A DNA stretch of 37,594 bases from Devosia naphthalenivorans (lineage in GTDB: Bacteria; Pseudomonadota; Alphaproteobacteria; Rhizobiales; Devosiaceae): contig NZ_PYVW01000006.1 in assembly GCF_003056355.1 (NCBI RefSeq), positions 155,001 to 192,594 of the forward strand, given 5' to 3'. Below are positions 25,755-35,061 of this stretch, in pieces (positions within the stretch are counted from its first letter, which is position 1; every line of letters begins with the position of its first letter). The translations under genes and the position numbers were made by a program. Under the pieces are notes generated by a model. That model worked only from the letters and a program-made list of their open reading frames with translations. It was not told the origin of the DNA and searched no databases.

Positions 25755-28754
25755 CTACTCCGCCTTGCGGTCACGCAGGGCCGCAAGTTTGGCGAAGGGG
25801 CTATCCGGATCGAACGCCTTTTCCTTGCGCTCCGGCTGCGGGCGCTCGAATTTCGGACGGTCGTCGCGCGGCTTGTCGGGGCGGCGATTGTCGTTGCGCC
25901 CCTTGCCTTCGAACTTGGGCCTGGGATTGAGGTGCTGCGCCTTGCTCAGGTCCTGCACCTCCCCTTCCGGACGGCGATTGGCAGCCGGACGCTGGCGTTC
26001 GGACCGCGGCGGACGAACCTGACCTTCGCCCTCGGGACGACGGTGCCCCTCGTGGCGGCGGTGGTCATGGCGCTTGCCGGATGGAGACCAGATCTCGTCG
26101 AACTCGGGCTCGGCTGGCGTTGCTTCAGCGGCCTCGGGCGCAGCTTCCACCACGGTCGTCGCGGGAATGGCATCGGGCACCGGCGCGTCGGCTTCCGCCG
26201 GAACCGCCTCAACCGGGGTAGCATCGGGGGCATCGAGAGAAGCCGGGTTTTCGCTCAGCACTTCCTCAAGCGCCGGCGCTTCGGCACTTGCTTCGGCGGC
26301 AACGGCAGGCGCCGCCACCTTGGGCACGCGCTTGACGCGATAGCCCAGCGAATTCAGGATCGAGGCAAAATCCTCACCCGAGCAGCCCAAAAGCGACGTC
26401 ATCTCCACGGTAACGCGGAAGCCATTGCCCTCGGCCGCACCGGCGGGCACCTCACCCTGGAAGCGCGTTGGATCGAGCGCGATCAGCGGACGAATGATAT
26501 CGGCAAGGCGCTCCAGGATATCGACACGCACCGCGCGCCGCCCGGCAACCTTGAAACCCGCGACTTCATAGAGCCGCGTATCGACCTCGGGATCGACCAC
26601 GAAAGAGGTACGGCCCGAAAGCACGATATGGGGAATGTCGGTGACGCCGGGCTGGCGCACGCCGCCATGCTTGAGCGCAAACAGGATCAGCGCCAGCTCG
26701 CGCGGGGCGGGCTTGAGCGAAAGCGGCAAGTAGATGTGGTAGGCGCCGAACTTGATGCCCAGCTTGCGCATCTTGCCGCGCACGTCCTGGTCGAGGTTCT
26801 TGACCTCCTCGGCCACCTGCGCCCGGGGGATCAGCCCCAGATTTTCAAACAGCTGATAGGCAATGCCACGCGCGGCGCCATCGAGGTCTGCGGGCGCTTC
26901 CAGCGCCATGACGCCTTCGAGTACGGTATTGATGTGATGGCGCAGCCAGAGGCTCAAGCGGTCCTGCACGCGTTCCAAATCGGTGCCGGTCAGGGTCTCG
27001 TCGGCAAGGATCAGGATGCGCGGACGATAAAGGCTATCGCCCTCGATCAGTTCGGCAACCAGATCACCCTTCCAGCGGAGGCGCCCATCGGTTGCCAGCA
27101 CGAACTCTTCGTTCGGCGCGCCGGCCAGCCTGTCGGCACGATTATGGATTTCAGGCGCCACCACAGAATCGGCCGCCGTGCGCAATCCCTTGGTGTCGGC
27201 ATCACCATCGTGGCGCGCCAGGGTGAAACGGAAGCCTTCGAGCGTGCCGATGAGGTGGCCTTCCAGCCGCACTTCGCCACGTTCATTGATCTCGGGAGAT
27301 GCCATACGTTTGTCTTTCAGATGACGAAGCAGCACGCTTGTGCGCCGATCGACGAACCGCTGGGTCAGGCGCTCGTGGAGCGCATCACTCAGGCGGTCTT
27401 CAATATCCCGTGTCTTTTCGCGCCAATGTGACGGGTCCGCAAGCCAGTTTTTACGATTGGCGACAAAGGTCCAGGTTCGGATCTGCTTGATCCGGTTGCT
27501 GAGCGTGTCGATATCGCCGCTCGCATTGTCGCAAAAGCGCACCTGCTCGGCAATCCAGTCGGCGTTTACCTTGCCGTGTTTGACTAAGTCCGAGTAAATT
27601 CTGGTGACGATTTCGCCGTGATTGGCAGGCGAAATCCCCTGATAATCCGGGATCTGGCAGCATTCCCACAGCAGCCGCGCCCCATCGAGCCCACGCGCCA
27701 GCTGGCCCGCTTCGTTGCGCGAGACGAACTCGAGCGCCTGCTGGTCCTTGGCAATGGGCACGCGGGTAAGGCTGCGATGCTCGGGGGACCTTTCAAGGCT
27801 GTTCATCAAGGCGGGGATGGATGAGAAATCCAGCTGGTTGTTGCGCCATTGCAGCACTTTGACGGGGTCAAAGTCGTGCGTTTCGAGCGCCACGACCATT
27901 TCCTCGTCGAATCCCTCGGTGCCGCCGGTGACCCCAAAAGTGCCGTTGCGGGCATGGCGGCCGGCCCGGCCAGCGATCTGCCCGATTTCGGCAGGCGTCA
28001 GCATACGGCTCTGGTGACCGTCGAATTTGGTGTCGTCGGCAAAGGCGACATGATGGATATCGAGGTTCAGCCCCATGCCGATGGCGTCGGTTGCGACCAG
28101 GAAATCCACATCGCCGTTCTGGTAGAGCTCGACCTGGGCATTGCGGGTGCGGGGCGATAGCGCCCCCATCACCACGGCAGCGCCACCGCGCTCGCGCCGG
28201 ATCAACTCGGCTATGGCATAGACCTGGCGGGCGGAGAACGCGACGATGGCCGAGCGCGCAGGCTGGCGCGAAATCTTTTTCGAGCCCGCATAGGTCAGGT
28301 GCGAAAAGCGCGGCCGGTCGATGATTTCGGCATGCGGCAGGAGCCTGCGGATCACCGGCTCCATCGTCGCCGCCCCTAGCAGCAGGGTTTCGCTGCTGCC
28401 ACGCGCATTGAGAATGCGATCGGTGAACACATGGCCACGGTCGAAATCGATCGCGGTCTGGATTTCGTCGATGGCGACGCAATCGACGCGGATATCGGTG
28501 GGCATGGCCTCCACGGTGCAAACCCAGAAGCGCGGCTTGGCCGGAACGATGCGCTCCTCGCCGGTGACCAGCGCCACCGCACCCTCGCCCACCCGCTCCA
28601 CGCAGCGCTGATAAACCTCGCGCGCGAGCAGGCGCAGCGGCAAGCCTATCATCCCCGTGGGGTGGGCCAGCATGCGCTCGATGGCAAAATAGGTCTTGCC
28701 GGTGTTGGTCGGGCCAAGGATCGCCTTGACCGATTGAGGAGGCGAGAAGGTCAT
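25755..28754 (-). CDS. Suv3-like SF2 RNA helicase with disordered C-terminus
   Basis: A 999-residue helicase of the Suv3/MgpS type. Walker A is ILGPTNTGKT (ending at residue 21), and Walker B is AIDEIQ with the unusual DEIQ box at about residues 96-99. Motif VI is IGQIAGRAGRHA. Conserved helical domains follow up to about residue 780. The last 200 residues are low complexity: an Ala/Glu/Pro stretch, then an Arg/His/Glu-rich tail, probably disordered and RNA-contacting. In mitochondria Suv3 unwinds RNA for decay; the bacterial role is unclear. An in-frame TTG at 28763 is possible, but the ATG at 28754 is more likely. It heads the helicase-S4-fdxA-carD cluster. Confidence 0.93.
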   Translation of the reverse strand: MTFSPPQSVKAILGPTNTGKTYFAIERMLAHPTGMIGLPLRLLAREVYQRCVERVGEGAVALVTGEERIVPAKPRFWVCTVEAMPTDIRVDCVAIDEIQTAIDFDRGHVFTDRILNARGSSETLLLGAATMEPVIRRLLPHAEIIDRPRFSHLTYAGSKKISRQPARSAIVAFSARQVYAIAELIRRERGGAAVVMGALSPRTRNAQVELYQNGDVDFLVATDAIGMGLNLDIHHVAFADDTKFDGHQSRMLTPAEIGQIAGRAGRHARNGTFGVTGGTEGFDEEMVVALETHDFDPVKVLQWRNNQLDFSSIPALMNSLERSPEHRSLTRVPIAKDQQALEFVSRNEAGQLARGLDGARLLWECCQIPDYQGISPANHGEIVTRIYSDLVKHGKVNADWIAEQVRFCDNASGDIDTLSNRIKQIRTWTFVANRKNWLADPSHWREKTRDIEDRLSDALHERLTQRFVDRRTSVLLRHLKDKRMASPEINERGEVRLEGHLIGTLEGFRFTLARHDGDADTKGLRTAADSVVAPEIHNRADRLAGAPNEEFVLATDGRLRWKGDLVAELIEGDSLYRPRILILADETLTGTDLERVQDRLSLWLRHHINTVLEGVMALEAPADLDGAARGIAYQLFENLGLIPRAQVAEEVKNLDQDVRGKMRKLGIKFGAYHIYLPLSLKPAPRELALILFALKHGGVRQPGVTDIPHIVLSGRTSFVVDPEVDTRLYEVAGFKVAGRRAVRVDILERLADIIRPLIALDPTRFQGEVPAGAAEGNGFRVTVEMTSLLGCSGEDFASILNSLGYRVKRVPKVAAPAVAAEASAEAPALEEVLSENPASLDAPDATPVEAVPAEADAPVPDAIPATTVVEAAPEAAEATPAEPEFDEIWSPSGKRHDHRRHEGHRRPEGEGQVRPPRSERQRPAANRRPEGEVQDLSKAQHLNPRPKFEGKGRNDNRRPDKPRDDRPKFERPQPERKEKAFDPDSPFAKLAALRDRKAE

Positions 28755-29248
28755 CGCTGCCAATGTAGGGGGTCAATCTGCCAGTTGCGAGGGCCGCAAT
28801 ACACTGTCCCAGGAAAGGACAACAATAGCGACCTTTTTGCGGTGTGGTTTAATAAACGGAACGTCTGTGGAACGAAGCAGCATCGAATCGGCGATTACCC
28901 GCAAATGCCGGTTTGTTCACCACTAGCGCTGGTGGGTCGCCAGCCAACAAACCCCAAGTGCCTCCAATGTGGTGTCGCGAGCCGCAGTTTCCAGCCTGCC
29001 GGCGTTCAACATTCTTGCGAAAGGGTGAAATTGCGCCGGAATCATCGGTATCTTACCGAGATGTGAATGGCTGCGCGGATGGATTTGCTGCGCCATTGAG
29101 GAACAGAGCGCCGGGTTTCGGGGCTCAGCGACAGGCAGATAAATTAAATACCGGATTGACCGTGCCAGGGCGGGACAATGGCTGCTGACAGGTTCTGGCA
29201 GGGCCGGTGGCGCAGGGAAGGCGCCGAGATCAACATATAGGTGCCTAG
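28755..29248. other. Spacer containing non-coding block A
   Basis: No convincing gene was found in these ~490 bp upstream of the helicase. They contain block A (28802-29181), whose ends are inverted: CACTGTCCC at 28802-28810 and GGGACAATG at 29172-29180. Its left ~135 bp and last ~26 bp resemble block B at 29574-29951. The 130-codon minus-strand frame at 28923-29315 overlaps the start of the NTF2-like gene and looks spurious. The promoter of the helicase gene should also lie here. Confidence 0.6.
28802..29181. repeat. Non-coding element, block A
   Basis: The termini CACTGTCCC and GGGACAATG are inverted, with 8 of 9 bases complementary. Modules shared with block B at exactly 770-bp offset are GAACGAA (28870), GTTTGTTCAC (28911), GGTGGGTC (28931) and TTGACCG (29156). 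The central ~215 bp do not align with block B. Confidence 0.55.
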
Positions 29249-29575
29249 ATGAGTTTTGATCCTGCAAACCTGCCCGCGCCGCTGTCGCAATATTTCGCAG
29301 CCAGCGACCGGGCAAAGATCGCGCCCCTGTTTGCCCCCGACGCAGCGGTGCTCGACGAAGGCCAGGTGCATCGCGGACGCGAGCAGATCGAGGCCTGGCT
29401 CGAAAGCGTCGAAAGCCGATATCACCCGCGCTATGAAATCGCCGAGGCCAGCCAGGACGGCGCCCGCACGATCGTGACGTTCAAGGTGTCCGGCACTTTT
29501 CCGGGCAGCCCGGTAACACTGCGACAGGCGCTGGTTTCCGAGGGCGGCAAAATTCAGTCGCTCGAGACGCTGTAG
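29249..29575 (+). CDS. NTF2-like (SnoaL-type) protein
   Basis: A 108-residue single-domain protein with the cone-shaped NTF2 fold pattern. It has an N-terminal helix pair (LPAPLSQYFAASDRAKIAPLF), then APDAAVLDEGQVHRGREQIEAWL, and then curved strands ending GGKIQSLETL. The family contains small isomerases, hydrolases and pure binding proteins, and the conserved acidic residues alone do not give a substrate. The ATG at 29249 has AGGTG upstream. It stands alone on the plus strand between two related non-coding blocks (28802-29181 and 29574-29951) and may be an accessory gene brought in with them. Confidence 0.82.
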   Translation: MSFDPANLPAPLSQYFAASDRAKIAPLFAPDAAVLDEGQVHRGREQIEAWLESVESRYHPRYEIAEASQDGARTIVTFKVSGTFPGSPVTLRQALVSEGGKIQSLETL

Positions 29576-29952
29576 CCGTCCCGTTTCGGAACAATTTTAC
29601 GCTTTCGTGGGGGGCCGGTTCATTCTTGGATCAAAGCCAGAACGAACAGCGGCCGAATCGAGCAGATTGGCAAAATGCGGGTTTGTTCACGGCGATATCT
29701 GGTGGGTCCTGGGTAGCGGGTACACCAGACGCCGTTCTTTCGGCCCGCGAAGTGACGCTGAGGGCTCCCGGCGCTTCATCTTCGTCACCGTTCAGTTAAT
29801 TTCCCGCCCATTTCGCCAAATCTCACGAGAGTGTTGCGTGAGGGGCCGGAAATGGAAGCGCCGACGTTAAGGGGTTTGCTCCCCCCACACCGGCGCTTAA
29901 TTATTCAAAATAAACGAAAAACCCGTTGACCGTCCCGGAGCGGGACAGTGCC
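29574..29952. repeat. Non-coding element, block B
   Basis: This ~380-bp block fills the gap between the NTF2-like gene and the DUF3108 gene and contains no convincing gene. It begins with GCCGTCCC, an imperfect inverted copy of its right end GGGACAGTG (29942-29950). It repeats the modules of block A at a 770-bp offset. The left ~135 bp align well, with AACAAT, GGTT, GAACGAA, CGAATCG, GTTTGTTCAC and CTGGTGGGTC in order. The middle is unrelated. Confidence 0.55.
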
Positions 29953-30741
29953 TCAGTACTTCATGCCGGTCAGCACCATGGAGAGATCGCCCATATTGGT
30001 GCCCAGCAGGACGCGATAGGGAATGAAATAGCCCGTCTCGCCCAAGGGGGCATACCAGATGACGATGCGGTCGCTGTCCGCCAGGTAATTGGTGATGTCA
30101 GAGGAGGTGAAATGGCCCGAGACGGGCTGGTAATCGACAGTGCACAGCACCACTGGCCCCTGATAGCCGGTGCGTGGCGAGTTGGCGACTTCCTCCCGCG
30201 CGTAGGACATGGCGATATTGAACCGCTCGACGCCGGTGAAGATGCCGACCTTGCGCTGGCAGAGGCTTTTGTCCAGCGCCCCGCCCTTCAGCACAAAGGC
30301 GGACAGGAAATCGCCGGCGCCGCTGAGGTGGTTGCGCTCGATCGGCACCCGGTCGTAATTGTCGACGATTGGCGGCTCGACCTGGAACGAGGACACGTCC
30401 CGCCCGGCAAAGGTCACGTCGACGGTAAAGATCTCGCCCTGGGCGCGCGTCTGCAGATCGAAGCTCTGTGACACGAGGCCATTGCTGGCTGAAGCCCCCT
30501 GCGAGCTCGCCTTGGCGGTGCCGCTGGCCACGACGGCGCCGAACCCGGCAACATTGGCATCAAGATCCAGGCTATAGCTGCGCCCGTTATCGTTGAGGTC
30601 CACATTCATGGCCGCAATATTGATGCCGCCCAGCGTCAGGATGTAACTTGCCTGGGCGTCCACCTCGGCCGCGGCGGCGGGCAGGGACAGCAGGAGCGCA
30701 AAGGCGGCGGAAAGAGCAAAGCGGGACTGGGGCAAGGGCAA
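29953..30741 (-). CDS. DUF3108 domain-containing periplasmic protein
   Basis: A 262-residue exported protein. The signal peptide runs from residue 1 to about 25 (FALSAAFALLLSLPAAAA, with cleavage after AAA). The rest is mostly beta strand, with SYILTLGGINIAAMNVDLNDNG near the start and DRIVIWYAPLGETGYFIPYRVLL at the end, the DUF3108 pattern. Two cysteines (SLCQRK and VLCTVDY) could pair in the periplasm. The family is thought to work in the cell envelope, but no activity is established. The start appears to be TTG at 30741; no ATG or GTG lies in frame nearby. It is divergent from rpmB, a standard alphaproteobacterial neighbour. Confidence 0.88.
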   Translation of the reverse strand: MPLPQSRFALSAAFALLLSLPAAAAEVDAQASYILTLGGINIAAMNVDLNDNGRSYSLDLDANVAGFGAVVASGTAKASSQGASASNGLVSQSFDLQTRAQGEIFTVDVTFAGRDVSSFQVEPPIVDNYDRVPIERNHLSGAGDFLSAFVLKGGALDKSLCQRKVGIFTGVERFNIAMSYAREEVANSPRTGYQGPVVLCTVDYQPVSGHFTSSDITNYLADSDRIVIWYAPLGETGYFIPYRVLLGTNMGDLSMVLTGMKY

Positions 30742-30843
30742 GGTCTCAGGGCTTGAGCGGCAGCGAATCAGCTATTCGATGTGAAAGTGCCCGCGCGATA
30801 TGGCCTGCGCAAGGCGCTCGCAGCCGTTTGAGCGCAGCTTGCC

Positions 30844-30872
30844 TTGACGCGAGGGCCCCTTTTCTCTAAAGA
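30844..30872 (+). promoter_or_regulatory. Candidate rpmB promoter
   Basis: TTGACG (30844-30849) and TAAAGA (30867-30872) have an exact 17-base spacer, close to the CTTGAC-N17 alphaproteobacterial housekeeping consensus. Transcription would start near 30879, leaving a ~70-base leader before rpmB. Confidence 0.6.
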
Positions 30873-30950
30873 CCCGCTTGATTTCACAACAACCGAGGCC
30901 CGTTGCGGATTAACCGCCACGCAGGACCTTTACACAAATAGGATATCCCA

Positions 30951-31238
30951 ATGGCACGTCGCTGCGAACTGACCGGTAAAGGCGTAATGACCGGTAACAA
31001 CGTTTCCCACGCCCTCAACCGTACCCGTCGCCGGTTTCTCCCGAACCTGCTGAACGTGACCCTGATGTCCGAGGCACTCGACCGCCCCGTGAAGCTGCGC
31101 ATCAGCGCGGCCGCGCTGCGCACCGTCGAGCACCGTGGTGGCCTCGACGCTTTCCTGCTCAAGCAGGACGATGCGGACATGAGCACGCTTGCCCAGGGCA
31201 TCAAGAAGGAAGTTCGCGCGGCCCTCGCCGCTGTCTAA
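30951..31238 (+). CDS. rpmB: 50S ribosomal protein L28
   Basis: A 95-residue L28, a component of the large ribosomal subunit. It starts [21 protein letters not shown], with the usual [13 protein letters not shown] strand and a C-terminal helix [11 protein letters not shown]. It has a single Cys at residue 5 and lacks the four-cysteine zinc site, so it is the zinc-independent form. It has AGGAT upstream of the ATG, its own promoter and a terminator 26 bp downstream, so it forms a single-gene unit. It is divergent from the DUF3108 gene. Confidence 0.97.
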   Translation: MARRCELTGKGVMTGNNVSHALNRTRRRFLPNLLNVTLMSEALDRPVKLRISAAALRTVEHRGGLDAFLLKQDDADMSTLAQGIKKEVRAALAAV

Positions 31239-31263
31239 GCGAAAGCTTCTGAACAAGAATTAG

Positions 31264-31297
31264 CCGCGTGGGGTTTTGGCTCCGCGCGGTTTTTGTT
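31264..31297 (+). terminator. Rho-independent terminator of rpmB
   Basis: CCGCGTGG (31264-31271) pairs with CCGCGCGG (31282-31289), including one G-U pair, and a run of T with one G follows. It separates rpmB from the queuosine transporter gene. Confidence 0.88.
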
Positions 31298-31325
31298 TGC
31301 GCGTACGGCGATCTTTGACTATCAC

Positions 31326-31371
31326 CGCGCGTCACCCTCGGGCTCTACCGGAGGGTATAGCTCGCGCACCG
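31326..31371 (+). promoter_or_regulatory. Structured leader upstream of yhhQ (possible pseudoknot)
   Basis: CCCTC (31335-31339) pairs with GAGGG (31351-31355). Five bases of its loop, GGGCT (31340-31344), can pair with AGCTC (31359-31363) beyond the stem, giving an H-type pseudoknot. A competing outer stem GCGCG / CGCGC (31327-31331 with 31363-31367) shares one base. The yhhQ ribosome site GAGGTG lies 33 bp downstream. The element does not match the preQ1-I consensus I know, which has an A-rich tail, so no riboswitch class is assigned. Confidence 0.4.
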
Positions 31372-31407
31372 GTCTTTTGCCGGCAGCGCCAACAGAGGTG
31401 CATTCTG

Positions 31408-32043
31408 ATGCTAGCTCGCTTTCTGGTGGCTATCGCCGCCATGGTCGTGGTCGTCGCGGCCTCCAACGTTCTTGTGCAATACCCCTTTGCGGTGGAGCTT
31501 GGCCCGATCAATCTGGGCGATATCCTCACCTGGGGCGCCTGGACCTATCCTGTCGCATTTCTCGTAACCGACCTCACCAACCGCACCTTCGGCCCTGCCA
31601 AGGCGCGCGTCGCGGTACTTGCCGGGTTCGTCGTTGCCGTGATCCTCTCGGTCTATCTGGCCACCCCGCGCATCGCCATTGCCTCGGGCACGGCGTTCCT
31701 CGTCGCGCAGCTGCTCGACGTCTCCATCTTCCACCGCCTGCGCGACGGCGCCTGGTGGAAGGCACCGATGTTCTCATCCCTGGTGAGTTCGGCCCTCGAC
31801 ACGGTGATCTTCTTCAGCCTCGCCATGGCGCCCGCCTTTGCAGGGCTCGATACCGGTTTCGGCCTCGAAGACGGCTCGCTGGCCTTCCCCGCCCCATTCC
31901 TCGCCATCGGCCCCGAAGTGCCGCTGTGGGTTTCGCTGGCGGCCGGCGACTTCCTGGTCAAGCTCCTGCTGACGGTGCTCATGCTGGCCCCCTACAAGAC
32001 GCTGCGGGGATGGTTGGCTGGGCGGAGCGCGGTGCTGGCTTAG
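31408..32043 (+). CDS. yhhQ: Queuosine precursor transporter, YhhQ type
   Basis: A 211-residue membrane protein of the VUT/YhhQ family, which imports queuosine precursors (preQ0 or preQ1) for modification of tRNA wobble guanine. It has about six hydrophobic helices. The family block LGDILTWGAWTYPVAFLVTDLTNR is followed by GPAKAR, and the helix SGTAFLVAQLLDVSIFHRLR is typical. The frame is open from 31276, inside the rpmB terminator. The ATG at 31408 with GAGGTG upstream is the likely start. A structured leader precedes it (31326-31371). A palindromic repeat follows. Confidence 0.92.
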   Translation: MLARFLVAIAAMVVVVAASNVLVQYPFAVELGPINLGDILTWGAWTYPVAFLVTDLTNRTFGPAKARVAVLAGFVVAVILSVYLATPRIAIASGTAFLVAQLLDVSIFHRLRDGAWWKAPMFSSLVSSALDTVIFFSLAMAPAFAGLDTGFGLEDGSLAFPAPFLAIGPEVPLWVSLAAGDFLVKLLLTVLMLAPYKTLRGWLAGRSAVLA

Positions 32044-32053
32044 CTGGACCTAT

Positions 32054-32147
32054 CCTCCCCTTGCCGGGGAGGGTTCACCTTGTTCGCTTCCCCACCGGGT
32101 CATTGTTACATCACCACTTCCTACTTCAGGGGGAGGTCAGGTGGGGG
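32054..32147. repeat. Palindromic repeat of the CCTCCCC family, between convergent genes
   Basis: CCTCCCCTTGCCGGGGAGGG (32054-32073) is a hairpin. The second half, ending CAGGGGGAGGTCAGGTGGGGG, is a diverged partner that abuts the stop codon of the phytase-like gene. This is the same family as 9589-9686 and 24500-24588. Confidence 0.75.
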
Positions 32148-33140
32148 CTATTCCGGCAGCGCAAACTCCAACAACAGGCTCCGCTGCCAGTCGTTGAAAT
32201 TGTTATCCGAGCCAATGACAATCCGCTGCTCGCCATTGGGCGCGGTATGGACCATCAGCGATTCCATGTTGTCGATGGAGCCGCCCGTAGCCGACAGCAG
32301 CAACTCCCCCACCATCAGATTGCCCGGCCGAACCTCGGCTGCGGGCACCCGGCGCAGATTCATCACGAAGCTCAGCATGGAGACGCCGCGCTCCAGCACC
32401 AGCAAATCGCCATTGGGCAGGAAGGCGCATTCGGTGGGGTTGACCACCGAGGAATTGGTGTAGGCGATCGGCCCCTTGTCGTTCTGCCCCAGTAGCCAGC
32501 CGCGATGATTGCCGGTCTCATCCAGCACTTCCTCGGCCAGCAGAAGCGTCGAGCCGGCAATCGGGGAAGCAGGCGGGGCGACGCAGACCGATTCCAGCGC
32601 TTCGTTGGACCGGGTATCGCTCAGCCATTGCGGAATGCTGATTTCCCGCGCCGCGCCGCCCGGAGTGCCATTGGTCAGCGCGAAATCGGCAACGCGCGTC
32701 AGGTTTTCGAAGCCGACGCGCACTGCCACCGGCACGCCATCGCGATAGACCGTATCAACGCTCTCGGCGTCCTTGGCATATTGCCGAGGGAGCGGGTCGC
32801 CCTTGGAGTTCTGGATCGGCTCGATGTTCACGCCGATAAACCCAAACAGCCGGTCGTCGTCGTCATAGGCCAGATGCCCGGAAACGAAATTGCCGCGATC
32901 GGTGACAAAGCTGACCTGGTTGTTCGGGCCCGTCAGGGTCAGGCCCGACAGCCCACCGAAAATGTCGACCTGCGCGACCATCGCGATGCCGCCGCGAAAG
33001 ATCAACCCGTCGACCTGCTGGTCGACCTTGGCGTTCTTGAACTGGGTGATCTGGGCGGCGCTGACCGTCACCTCCACGGCGCTGGCTGGCTGTGCGCCAG
33101 TCAGCATCGCCGCAGCTAGGAAAGCCAGCTGCGCCCTCAT
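32148..33140 (-). CDS. Phytase-like esterase domain protein, secreted
   Basis: A 330-residue protein with a signal peptide (residues 1-22, [18 protein letters not shown]). The rest resembles the esterase-like-activity-of-phytase family, a beta-propeller: [24 protein letters not shown] near the start, [37 protein letters not shown] and [10 protein letters not shown] toward the end. Its natural substrate is unknown; the family name comes from weak esterase activity. Its ATG overlaps the cobT stop by 4 bp (ATGA), so it is translated with cobT, although it is an exported protein and is unlikely to work in the cobaltochelatase. This order is common in Hyphomicrobiales. Confidence 0.88.
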   Translation of the reverse strand: MRAQLAFLAAAMLTGAQPASAVEVTVSAAQITQFKNAKVDQQVDGLIFRGGIAMVAQVDIFGGLSGLTLTGPNNQVSFVTDRGNFVSGHLAYDDDDRLFGFIGVNIEPIQNSKGDPLPRQYAKDAESVDTVYRDGVPVAVRVGFENLTRVADFALTNGTPGGAAREISIPQWLSDTRSNEALESVCVAPPASPIAGSTLLLAEEVLDETGNHRGWLLGQNDKGPIAYTNSSVVNPTECAFLPNGDLLVLERGVSMLSFVMNLRRVPAAEVRPGNLMVGELLLSATGGSIDNMESLMVHTAPNGEQRIVIGSDNNFNDWQRSLLLEFALPE

Positions 33141-35026
33141 CCCCGTCCGCGCCGCCTGCTCTGGGCCGGCATTTCCTCGTCGAACAAGGAGGCCAGCTCG
33201 TCCGTCAGCGCACCTGCCAATTCCTCGGCGTCGAGCAGGGTCACCGCACGGCGATAGTAACGCGTCACATCATGGCCAATGCCCACCGCCACCAGCTGGA
33301 TCGGCGAGCGCGTCTCGATATCCTCGATCACCTGCCGCAAATGGGCTTCGAGGTAATTGCCGGCGTTGACGCTCTGCGTCGAGTCATCGACCGGCGCGCC
33401 ATCGGAAATCACCATCAGGATACGCCGCGCCTCCGGCCGGGCCATCAGCCGCTTGCGCGCCCATTCCAGCGCCTCGCCGTCGATGTTCTCCTTGAGTAGC
33501 CCCTCGCGCATCATCAGGCCCAGATTACGCCGCGCATGGCGCCATGGCTCGTCAGCCGCCTTGTAGATGATGTGGCGCACATCGTTGACGCGCCCCGGAT
33601 TGGCCGGACGGCCCGCTTCAAGCCAGGCTTCACGCGACTTGCCGCCCTTCCAGGCGCGCGTCGTGAAGCCCAGGATCTCAACCTTGACGCCGCACCGCTC
33701 CAGCGTGCGGGCCAGAATATCCCCGCAAATCGCCGCAATGGTGATCGGCCGCCCACGCATCGACCCCGAATTGTCGATCAGCAGCGTCACGACCGTATCG
33801 CGGAAATCGGTATCGTTCTCGACTTTGAAGCTGAGCGCCTGCATCGGGTCCGTCACGACGCGGGTGAGCCGCGCCGTATCGAGCAGCCCCTCCTCCAGAT
33901 CGAACTGCCAGCTGCGGTTCTGCTTGGCCATCAACCGCCGCTGCAGCTTGTTGGCCAGCCGCGCCACCGCCCCCGCCAAATTCTCCAGCTGCTTGTCGAG
34001 CAGCGAGCGCAACTGGTCGAGCTCGTCGGGCGGGCAAAGCTCGGCCGCCTTGACGATCTCGTCGAACTTGGTGGTGAACACCTTGTAGTTGAACTGGTTG
34101 GAAAGCTGCGTGCCGCCATCCTTGGCCGGCGGCGGCATGGGCGCATCTTCGCCCGCCTCGGCAGCCGCGTCCTCGTCGGTATCGGCCATCTCCGACTCGA
34201 TGCCTTCGACGTCGCCGGTTTCGTCTGAATCGCCCGCCTGCTCGTCCTGATCGCTGTCTTGGCTTTCGTTTTCGCCTTCACCCTGCTCGGGGGACTTGTC
34301 GGCACTGTCGCCGCTCTCGGGCTCCTGGTTTTCGCCCTCCTGCTCGTCCGAATCCTCGGCGTCGCCCATTTCGCTGTCGGGCACCAGGTTGAGATCGCGC
34401 AGCAGCAGCTTGGCGGCCTTGGAGAACGCGTCCTGGTTCTCGTAGAGCCCCACGAGCTGGTCCAGCGACTTGCCGCCCTTGCTCTCGATTTCACTGCGCC
34501 ACAGATCCACGAGCGCATGCCCCGACGGCGGCACCGGCACACCCGCGAGCTTCTCGCGCAGCAGCAGGCCCAGCGCCTCGGCAATCGGCGCATCGCCCTT
34601 GTCGTCGACCTCGGCGAAATTGGCGCGGAACAGCCGGTCTTCCAGCATTTCCCCGATATTGCCCACCATGCCCGGCATGCGCACGCAGCCCAGTGCCTCG
34701 ACGCGCGCCTGCTCCAGCGCATCGAACGCCGCCCGGGCCTGAGCGTCCATCGGCGAGCGCTTGCGGTGCGTCTCGGGGTCGTGGCTGGCCAGCCGCATCG
34801 CCATGGCATCGCCCTGCCCGCGGGCAATGGCGATATCGCGCCGCGTCGGCAGCCGCGGCAGATTGGCCAACCGCGCCTTGTCCGAGGTCAGCAGCGGCCG
34901 GTCGGCGGTGAAGGTGACCTCAAGCTCGGGCTTGCCACCGATGGCGCGCACCGTCGCCCCCATGGCGGACTTGAACGCCTGGGTCTGGTCTGGCCTGTTG
35001 GCTTTGCTGCGCGGTGGTTGTGCCAT
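33137..35026 (-). CDS. cobT: Aerobic cobaltochelatase subunit CobT
   Basis: A 629-residue CobT. The N-terminal part has [22 protein letters not shown]. Residues 200-300 are a very acidic low-complexity linker (Glu/Asp/Ser/Gln-rich). The C-terminal VWA-type domain has the MIDAS motif [11 protein letters not shown] near residue 415 and [15 protein letters not shown]. With CobS it forms the AAA+/MIDAS motor that works with CobN to insert cobalt into hydrogenobyrinate diamide in aerobic B12 synthesis. The ATG at 35026 is preferred over the frame start at 35053 because homologues begin there. No cobN or other B12 gene is in the window. It lies 135 bp after cobS with a repeat between. Confidence 0.95.
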   Translation of the reverse strand: MAQPPRSKANRPDQTQAFKSAMGATVRAIGGKPELEVTFTADRPLLTSDKARLANLPRLPTRRDIAIARGQGDAMAMRLASHDPETHRKRSPMDAQARAAFDALEQARVEALGCVRMPGMVGNIGEMLEDRLFRANFAEVDDKGDAPIAEALGLLLREKLAGVPVPPSGHALVDLWRSEIESKGGKSLDQLVGLYENQDAFSKAAKLLLRDLNLVPDSEMGDAEDSDEQEGENQEPESGDSADKSPEQGEGENESQDSDQDEQAGDSDETGDVEGIESEMADTDEDAAAEAGEDAPMPPPAKDGGTQLSNQFNYKVFTTKFDEIVKAAELCPPDELDQLRSLLDKQLENLAGAVARLANKLQRRLMAKQNRSWQFDLEEGLLDTARLTRVVTDPMQALSFKVENDTDFRDTVVTLLIDNSGSMRGRPITIAAICGDILARTLERCGVKVEILGFTTRAWKGGKSREAWLEAGRPANPGRVNDVRHIIYKAADEPWRHARRNLGLMMREGLLKENIDGEALEWARKRLMARPEARRILMVISDGAPVDDSTQSVNAGNYLEAHLRQVIEDIETRSPIQLVAVGIGHDVTRYYRRAVTLLDAEELAGALTDELASLFDEEMPAQSRRRGRG

Positions 35027-35061
35027 GATATCCCATGAGGGCCGCAAGCCCATCGTGCCAC

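Noticed and set aside
28871..28921. Minus-strand mini-frames starting VNKPAF in both non-coding blocks
   Set aside because: Both blocks could encode a GTG-started short peptide with similar first residues, but after about six codons the reading diverges and stop positions differ. The similarity is explained by the shared DNA module.
28923..29315. 130-codon minus-strand frame in block A
   Set aside because: It overlaps the start of the NTF2-like gene antisense, has no domain pattern and crosses the end of the repeat-like block.
28764..29952. Structured housekeeping RNA (RNase P RNA, tmRNA, SRP RNA) or tRNA in the non-coding blocks
   Set aside because: None of the conserved core sequences of these RNAs was found on either strand, and no cloverleaf could be drawn.
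31326..31371. Assignment of the yhhQ leader as a known preQ1-I riboswitch
   Set aside because: The A-rich tail and core bases of that class are absent. Only a generic pseudoknot can be supported.
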